Assembly (NCBI GenBank): GCA_963922205.1
Contig: CAWUHX010000025.1
Coordinates: 186,001 to 250,000, forward strand
From: Romanomermis culicivorax
Lineage: Eukaryota; Nematoda; Enoplea; Mermithida; Mermithidae
DNA: 64,000 nt
Reading direction: 5' to 3'
Shown here: positions 57,301 to 64,000 of the stretch, one piece after another
Layout: every line of letters starts with the position of its first letter
Position numbering within the stretch: position 1 is the stretch's first letter
Position numbers and translations under genes: made by a program
The notes under the pieces: generated by a model
Told to the model about the DNA's origin: nothing
Seen by the model: the letters and a program-made list of their open reading frames with translations, nothing else
Databases searched by the model: none

Positions 57301-60300
57301 TATTGAGCATCACGGCAATCGATCAAAAAAGAGATGTCATTCAACATTTATTCAATAACATTTTAGAGCCGTTAATTCATTAAAATTCAGGAAACATTTG
57401 AAATTTTTGAGTTTGATCGAAGTCTAATCTACAAGAATGTGGAAAAAATTTTCCAGCAAACTATTCAAGAACATAATGACTTTGAATTACATGAGAAATC
57501 GACGGTTAAGTCGTCTATGATGACAAGTGAGAGCCCAAAAAAGCTATTAATCTTTCCTGCCTGAAACGCCGGAAAATTTTTTTCGGTATTGACATTCTGC
57601 GATACTGGAAAATCAATTTCCAACCACTTGTTTGAAGAATTAGTTTCGAATTTTCTGTTCAAAGGTCGTAATTTCTGAAATTTCATGTTTGAAAAATTTT
57701 AAAACCATCAATTTATTCACACACTCTAATGAACTTGGCCAAATAGATATGAGCAAGAAGAGTAGAAGTTTCCGAAAACTACTTCCATGAAGCTTTTGGA
57801 TTGATTTTACGTTGAGAAAGGAATAATCACTTCAAAAAGTTTACAGACTTGACGTATTGATCTTTCTCAAAAAATGTGTCAAGGGAAAAATGTGAATCTT
57901 CATTAAATATCAAGATGAAATATTGAAGATTACCAATTAAAACATGAGATAATACGTTTAAGATGATTAAAACTATTAAAGATTAAATGATAAATGAAGG
58001 TAGACATGTTAGAAGCAGCGCCTGAGCTAGGAAATAAATAATAATGCTTATTTAAGTTATAACCGGCGCCAAGCGCCGGAAAATTTTGAGATTATGACCT
58101 TCTAAAATTCACCAAAATGCATCTTTTCTGTATCCGATATGATCGAACACATGACTCAAAAAATTCTGACAAGCCATCTTGGCTTGTTGGACTAAAATTC
58201 TACAAGCCATTTTGTCAGTCCAACAAGCCATGGCTTGTAAAAGGCTAAAAAAAACTATGCAAACACCCAGGGCCGTATCCAGGAATTTTTGATAGGGGGG
58301 GGGGGGCGACTTCAAAAATATAGACAATTTTGAAGTGTCAAGAAAATATAGCGTAGTGTATGACTTTTCAGGTGTCTGCGGTTCGGCTTCACGTGTTATG
58401 GGCTCGGCTATAGGTGCTGCTATCGATTCATTTTGAGCCGTTCGTTTTGATGATTGAAAACCAAACTGTTCTAAGCTACGTTTCATTATAATTTATAGTT
58501 GATATTTTTAAAATGCTACTCTGAAAAAATAATTTAATTTAAAGTTTTAGAATGAAAATTCAAGGATATTTGAATAGGTAATATGAACGTCAGTGTCACT
58601 AGTTTCCACCAACTGCTATTTATTACAACAAGGGCTGGAAAAAAATTTTTCGTTACAACGACAGGGGGGGCTACCGCCCCCCCGCCCCCCTCTAAATACG
58701 GCCCTGCATACACCTCTACTCTCAAGTCTACATATTATACGTGACACAAAACGGGTACCCGAATTACCCGTGTACCCGGGTATACCCGGGTACGCGCGGG
58801 TACCCGGGTAATGGTTTTCATTTTGTACCCGGGTACCCGAGTATACCCGGGTAATTCGGGTACCTGGTGCGAAGCTCTATTTCTGATTCATTTGTAAACT
58901 ATACTCATTATTGTTTTTTCCGTGTCTTTAATTGATGTTCTTTGCCGACCCTTTTCCAATGCTGCTGCAATTAATATTAATATTCTTATGCTTAAACGCA
59001 TTTTTTGCAGTGCACTGTTATTCGCATGGAAAATTCTCAAAACCAAAGGAAATGAGATTTTTGGAAACTAGCTCTAATTTCGTCGTGTAAAAAGAAATAA
59101 ATGTCACACAAGAGAGTGTTATGCTTTAGCTGTTAATTGATCAGAGAAATAAATCTCACTATTAATTGATCAGAGAAAATAAAATCAATACTAGCTCTCG
59201 ACATGGGAACATTGAAATTAAAAGTAAGCTTTCAAAATGTTTTTTGATGTTCAGCATTGATAACGTTATAACAATCATCAAGTTGACAAACATAATATCA
59301 GCAGAAAAGTTGAAATCCTAATTATTCTTCAGAAAACATTAAATATTTATAGTTAGAGATGAAATAGAAATACAGGTGCACTAAAACAATGAAATGTTAA
59401 TTGAGTAATGGTATTGGACTTCCTAAGAACCGCAAACTAGTAAAACTCGGATAAATAATGATAACAATGTTTAAAATTGGCGCGAAGCGCCAGTACGTTT
59501 TGGTGTTTTGAACTTCGACAAAGCATTGGCTTATCATGCAATAATTCGAGATTTTGCAATGAAAGCAACTACATCATAACAATCCTAATCGACATTCCCT
59601 GGCTTTGCCTATTTTTCCAAATACAACTTTTTCCCCTGACTTTTCCGGGTTTCCCAGGTTGCCGGACTGTACACTGCTGAATAGGCAAATGATCCAGAAC
59701 CTATGAGCAATGAGAACTGGAATTGGATGATAAAACAATATAAGGATTGGATAGACATACTTCTTCGCTATTTTTGTTAGATGTCTCAGTTGATCGTCCT
59801 CTCTAGTAAAGTTTGTCATTTCGTCCAACCATTTGTCAACCTGTTATGCACGTGTACAGCAAGGACAGAAATTTATCTTGAGAGCTGTAGTCATGTAAAA
59901 TCCAAGCTTACGTACGTCGTATAACGACAACGAACTCGTATCACGAGGCAGAACTGTTACGCTCTTCATAAAATACGACGAAATCGTGCCGGCAATGTCT
60001 CCCTAGAACATAAATTCTAAGACTGCAGGGATGAATTGTTTCGGGGATTTTTTAAAGCATGAGAAATATGGCTCAACCCCTTAAATAATAGAATATAAAA
60101 AACTTTATCGAACTTCAGAAATTTCGAAAACGCAAGTCACTCATTTTTGATATACGTAAACCAACACTGTTTCACAAAATCCAATTGTTATAACGTCAAC
60201 TTACCATGGAGTTGAAATGATCCAACATCGATGAATAATCCACGTTATAAATTTGCGAAAACAACTTTACCATTTGCTTCGAGTTTATATTATAAACCCT

Positions 60301-63300
60301 TTTAACCACCCCCGGAAGTAATAATTTCAAAAGAATGTACAAATCGCCGCGATATTTATCTGTTCCACCTGTGTGTTAATGTGTATAGACAAATTTTCGC
60401 CACATATCACGAAATGTGAAGTTTCATACCTCCAGTTAAACCCATCGTTGTAAAATCTTTGACCACTTTAGTTTTCTGCAAATAACCGCTGACTGATGAA
60501 ATACGGTCACAAAGTAAACAAAACTGTTCGAAGGAATTGTTGCATGCCTTTAAAAGATTGACATGATGTTAACGAGTCGACGTTGTTTCAAAGTTTGGTA
60601 CCTCACAATCGCAACACATTGAAAAACAAGTGAAATAAGAGAATTTGAGAAAAACCACTTAATTTTAACAGCGCTGCGTAGGGAAAAAATATCGACGACC
60701 ACATATTCAGTTTCTAACCCACCAGAGAGATAGCCGAGAGGAAGAAAATTACCCGAGAATAATAATTATTTGATGCGAACCTTGTCACTGCTTTGTGGAA
60801 ACTCCGGTTCTCCTTTACCCGATTCTATTGATTTCGAACTACTGATATGATTCGGCTTGGATAACGTATCAGTTTGTCTTTGTTCCGGTGGGATAGACTC
60901 TTCCACTTTAACTTTTTTCGGAGATTTCTTCGACAGTGTAGTAGATTGTTTCGACTGCTTACCTACAGCGCGTTTTTTTTCTAAATCTGTAAATGAAAAT
61001 TGATTTTAATGTGAAAACTGAACCTCTACTTCTCAAGACACGATTTCTGGAAAGTTCGACCATGTATTGAATTGACTTCATACACCAGTAGATTGGTGAG
61101 GGACTGAGGGAAACCATCATAGCCAAAATATTCAGGCCGTATAAGCAGTTGTCAACGATATCCAACTTCAGTTGTCAACAGCTACCCCCTTCCAGCCGGC
61201 CGGATATCGACAAAAATTAATGAATTTTTGTTCGGAAATGATTTTTTTGGAGCAAAAATCGGTTAAAAAGCGAGAAATTATCGACGTACGCGCCGAGATA
61301 ATGCTTGCTCAGTATCGCTTTTGAAGCTAAAATTCAGTGATCACAAACGCGTTTTCCCCCATTTTAAACATCTAATCAAATCCTTCAAAACTTTGGAAAG
61401 TAGGCTACTGCGGCAAAGATTTCTACAGTAGTTGTAGGAGTTTTATCACGATTTNNNNNNNNNNNNNNNNNNNNNNNNNNNNNNNNNNNNNNNNNNNNNN
61501 NNNNNNNNNNNNNNNNNNNNNNNNNNNNNNNNNNNNNNNNNNNNNNNNNNNNNNCACACTCTATCAGATTAAGCAGTGGTATCAACGCAGAGTACTCCTT
61601 TTTTTATCTTCTTATTCTTGATCTTTTGTATTTTTCACTTTTCTTGCATTTCCACTCGAGTTTCAGTAGAGCGCAGAGGTCCCCAAGGTCAGATTTTTCA
61701 GGTGGGGGTAAAATTGGAAATTTGCGGGGGTAGTGTCAGCTAAATGTCCACTAAACACGTCATTTTGTCTCTAAATTAGGCAGCCGGTGCTCGTTTTTAA
61801 GGACTTTAGGTAGGGGTAATACCCCCCTCATACCCCTCCCCATGGGGCACTCTGGTAGAGCGGATTGAAGGGAAAGCAGGCCTTCGGCCTGCATTTTAAG
61901 CTGCGCCAGAGCTTCTTTTTCGCAACTCTAATGTTTATCATACTCGACTACACAAATTTTTTTTTAAAGGACAATTGTCCTTAAAAAAACTATTAAACAG
62001 GTCAGGGGAGCGTCCTCAACAACATATTAAATTTTTAGATTTTTCCAATACGCCGGATTGGAGATTTTTTTTCCGGGCCTATACTTTGCACAGGGCATAC
62101 TGTAGGTGAAATTTTTTTCACTGTCTATATAGAACTCGCCGTCCTCTATCCAACGCACTTGGTTTCAAGTTTCAGACTTGAAAACTGAGGGAGCTACAGG
62201 GTCCGAAAAACCGCAAGTCATACTGTAGGTACACAAATTTTTTGTCTCGCCGACCCAAACATTTATCAAAAAAAAAAACTGTTGCAGAAATTGAGTCAAA
62301 GTTGCGTTGTCGTAATAAATGATCATTGTGTATCATCTAATCCGGTTTTTTTTCAATAAATAATTTGTTTTTTTTGTAATTTTTCATTATTCCATGCATT
62401 TTGCCTTCTATATTTGCCATGTGAAAGTGAAAAAAATGTGTGAATAAGCACTGGTATTGCTGCTATATTTTTTAAAACACTTTTAGGTGTGCATCTGACC
62501 CCCACATAAGCGTTAATTGCACAGTACTATTGAAAAACATAACTTTTTGTGCATGGTGTGCAAGTCGCCCCATCGCGGGGTGACTTGCACACCTGAACAA
62601 ATTTTAAAAAAACTCAATTTGCATGAAAGTTGGATGTTTCAAAAATTAGGGCCTTATAACCGAACCTTTGTTCTATAGTTTTGCCAACTTTCATACAAAT
62701 TGAGACATATAGTCAAAAATGCCACACATAAATGTAAACATTTTTCACGAAATCGCGTGCAAGTCACCCCCCACGACTACTGAAAAAATGGAATTTCTGT
62801 CGCATCTCTTCCGAGACACCCTGTTGCACAATCATTATGAATAGATCGAACCAATTGTGCCAATGACTGGATTTACCTCATTCAATCTGAAAATTTTTTA
62901 TGTTTCCTGCATGCGGTTAATGATGACTTTTTCGGGTTATTTCGACTTCATTTTTGACACTTTAAATGGCATAAAAATACCTAATGAACATGCGGATATT
63001 TATATTTCTAAACATCTTTAGAGACTGAAAAATGCCAAAAAATGTAAAATTTCTAACTTTTGGAGTAATATAGGTATGCGACATTTGCCTTTTGGGCCGA
63101 ATGAATGCTGTCACAATACTCAGCATGTAAAACCACTCAAAATATCTCTTTTTCAGATACTATCAATTTTCAACTTATCATAGGACAATGGAGCTGTAAG
63201 TCAAATCTCTCAGAAATCGTGTCTTAATGATGTCACATAGATTAGCGTGTGGAAAAAAATAATGAACCAGGAGCCGGAATGAGAACTGAAATTACCCGAC

Positions 63301-63804
63301 TATTCCCCTGGACCCGGACTCGATGTTCTCAAAATTTCGGAACCGGTCTCGATATTTTCAAAATATGCTACCCGATTCATCTCTAATACTTTAAGCCAAA
63401 AATTACTCTTTTAAACGAAAATTGGTTGCTAAAAGCATAAAATTGTCTTCCATTTTCAACTATCCTCTCCTCCATAAGCTGGCTAATTAGCGACTATTGA
63501 CAAACCCCGTTTATCGATCGCCCACCGGAGTGCAGGAGTTGTTACACGTACTCCAAACTACATGAAAGATGACTAATTAGTAATTACCCTCAATTTTATT
63601 CAACAGATCATTCTTATCTGATTGATTGATATCGGCCCAACCTTCTATTTCGTCGGCGCTTTCGATGACTTTAGTATTGGCGCGGGCGTTATTGAAAGTT
63701 TCGAATAAGCAACTAGCGTGGTAATACTGTCTCATATCGTCGGCTTTGTCGCTGAATGGATTCGGAACTATTTTTGCCAATCGCAAACTCGCTTTTTCGA
63801 TGGA
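48332..63804 (-). CDS. LIG3: DNA ligase III (20 exons; N-terminus beyond right edge)
   Basis: ATP-dependent ligase sealing nicks in mitochondria and nuclear base-excision/single-strand-break repair. Exons: 63804-63588, 60986-60781, 60547-60430, 60368-60205, 60002-59916, 59840-59761, 53739-53662, 53603-53438, 53375-53220, 52993-52862, 52656-52577, 52521-52428, 52367-52290, 50679-50556, 50499-50351, 50057-49983, 49929-49783, 49597-49445, 48819-48670, 48430-48332. All phases fit, giving 850 aa. Order: end of the PARP-type zinc finger (IVPNPFSD, YYHASC), basic linker, DNA-binding domain (142-372), adenylation domain with KYDGER (Lys395), DSEVLL, EGLEGLMVKD, WLKIKKDY; OB domain with HTADGISIRFPR; BRCT (769-850). 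The first zinc-finger cysteines, start codon and any mitochondrial leader are missing. The donor at 60780 (GTTCGC) is weak; all others look standard. Confidence 0.95.
50697..52002. mobile_element. Non-autonomous hAT-type element in LIG3 intron 13
   Basis: 1306 bp with terminal inverted repeats (TAGTGACGTGCGCC / reverse TAGTGATGTGCGTC) and an 8-bp target duplication (GATTTCAT 50689-50696, GATTTGAT 52003-52010, 7 of 8). Subterminal CGGATAT motifs and an inner inverted repeat (AGTGAGCGATTCCCAAGTGA at about 50930, its complement at about 51810) flank a pyrimidine-rich core. No transposase ORF. Confidence 0.8.
51000..51425 (+). repeat. Pyrimidine-rich low-complexity tract
   Basis: Dominated by T and C (TTTTCTTTTTTATTGTC-like) in the core of the hAT-type element. 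It generates long Phe/Leu/Ser-rich frames that are not genes. Confidence 0.7.
54223..54375. mobile_element. hAT-type MITE (153 bp)
   Basis: Ends CAGGGCCGTGC and GCACGGCCCTG are inverted repeats, flanked by a perfect 8-bp duplication ATTTGTAC (54215-54222 and 54376-54383). G-rich left and C-rich right subterminal tracts. Confidence 0.92.
54630..55942. mobile_element. Non-autonomous hAT-type element (1.3 kb)
   Basis: Terminal repeats CAGGGTTTTATTTTT and their complement at 55928-55942, with GGCCAATTGG further in at both ends. Flanks GGCAGTAA (54622-54629) and GGCTGTAA (55943-55950) match at 7 of 8. No transposase frame found. Confidence 0.85.
57203..58256. mobile_element. Possible further nested element with ACAAGCCA hairpins
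   Basis: ATAGGGTTTTTTTGACC at the left and the complement of ATAGTTTTTTTAGCC at the right, each followed inward by ACAAGCCA-TGGCTTGT palindromes. Flanking 8-mers agree only partly, so this is tentative. Confidence 0.4.
58268..58706. mobile_element. hAT-type MITE nested in another hAT-type element (439 bp)
   Basis: Ends CAGGGCCGTAT and ATACGGCCCTG. Flanks CAAACACC (58260-58267) and CATACACC (58707-58714) match at 7 of 8. The G-run and C-run subterminal tracts resemble those of the 54223 element, so they are probably one family. Confidence 0.88.
61455..61554. other. Assembly gap (100 N)
   Basis: Exactly 100 Ns, a conventional scaffold gap of unknown true size inside a LIG3 intron. Confidence 1.
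61571..61595 (+). other. SMART cDNA-synthesis primer sequence (contamination)
   Basis: A 25-base exact match to the SMART/template-switch primer (AAGCAGTGGTATCAACGCAG plus AGTAC) just after the gap. This is a laboratory oligonucleotide, not genomic sequence. It is followed by CTCC and a T run. Confidence 0.95.
61674..61854. mobile_element. hAT-type MITE (181 bp)
   Basis: Ends CAGAGGTCCCCA and TGGGGCACTCTG (inverted with two mismatches). Perfect 8-bp duplication GTAGAGCG at 61666-61673 and 61855-61862. Confidence 0.9.
62555..62593. repeat. 17-bp palindrome with GTGCAAGTC arms
   Basis: GGTGTGCAAGTCGCCCC and GGGGTGACTTGCACACC pair over 17 bp with one mismatch (G against T) around a 5-base loop. 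Related single copies occur at about 62485 and 62757. Confidence 0.75.
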
Positions 63805-64000
63805 CTTAAATACAAAAATGTCTTATTATATATTATATCTTATAATCTCACTTATTTTCCCATGATTAGAACATTTCGAATTTAAGCAGAAATTCTTGTT
63901 GGTTGAAGAATCGAAATTTTCGGTTCCTTTCCTCTAGTTTTTGAATTGTAGTCTGCCCGACTGAAAATTCATTGGCTTCACTGAAAAATTAAACCTTCTG
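63805..64000. other. LIG3: LIG3 intron sequence at the right edge
   Basis: Upstream of the splice acceptor of the zinc-finger exon (63805-63806). I see no convincing exon; the first zinc-finger cysteines must lie further right. Confidence 0.5.

Larger units (their letters stand above)
56844..58879. mobile_element. Non-autonomous hAT-type element with GTACCCGG subterminal repeats, host of nested insertion
   Basis: Ends TAGAGCTTC and GAAGCTCTA. Perfect 8-bp duplication TTTCTGAT at 56836-56843 and 58880-58887. Both subterminal regions carry repeated TACCCGGGTACCCG motifs (56870-56905, 58745-58865). It contains the 58268-58706 element, so it is older than that one. Confidence 0.9.
53740..59760. 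other. LIG3: 6-kb LIG3 intron 6, transposon-rich
   Basis: It lies between the exons ending 59761 and starting 53739. No host coding sequence was seen in it. It contains at least four hAT-type elements, one nested, making up more than half of its length. Confidence 0.8.
60987..63587. other. LIG3: LIG3 intron 1 of the visible gene
   Basis: 2.6 kb containing an assembly gap, a cDNA primer sequence, a hAT-type MITE and a GTGCAAGTC palindrome. No coding sequence seen. Confidence 0.7.

Overview
This is a piece of an AT-rich animal (invertebrate) nuclear genome. Two intron-bearing host genes lie on the minus strand at the right: a CDGSH iron-sulfur protein gene (CISD1/2 type, complete, 3 exons, 45833-48052) and most of DNA ligase III (LIG3, 20 exons readable, 48332-63804, 5' end beyond the right edge). 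The lineage cannot be fixed from the sequence. LIG3 excludes groups that have lost this gene, and the long transposon-rich introns and many metavirid elements fit an invertebrate. A 100-N gap (61455-61554) and an intact SMART cDNA primer (61571-61595) show the assembly is imperfect here.

The left 28.4 kb is a nest of LTR retroelements. Element M (minus strand, 5' LTR at 28376-27802) is the oldest. Element A (plus, 8093-25756) is inserted in M with a 4-bp target duplication CCTT. A is now a tandem LTR-internal-LTR-internal-LTR array whose middle LTR is a hybrid of the outer two, the product expected from unequal crossing-over. The 3' end of another Ty3/gypsy-type element, R1 (plus, 1-7025), abuts the integrase of M. 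A fourth, very decayed relative of A and M, element T (plus, 31414 to about 44107), lies next to the host genes.

Two things stand out. First, in A, M and T an envelope-like glycoprotein lies between gag and pol. In A its transmembrane segment is followed in the same open frame by the retropepsin, so the order is gag-env-PR-RT-RNaseH-IN instead of gag-pol-env. Three diverged families share this, so it looks like a lineage trait. Second, R1 carries two extra ORFs after integrase: a spliced ORF of about 897 aa with a DEDDy-type 3'-5' exonuclease domain, and a 425-aa protein with an Arg/Ser/Glu-rich region, separated by only TAA-CAG.

The introns of LIG3 hold at least six non-autonomous hAT-type elements recognised by terminal inverted repeats and 8-bp target duplications. 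One is nested in another, and one sits 16 bp upstream of a splice acceptor. The gaps between these units (28377-31413, 44112-45832) are non-coding with short hairpin and tandem repeats and one tRNA-Thr-like SINE head.
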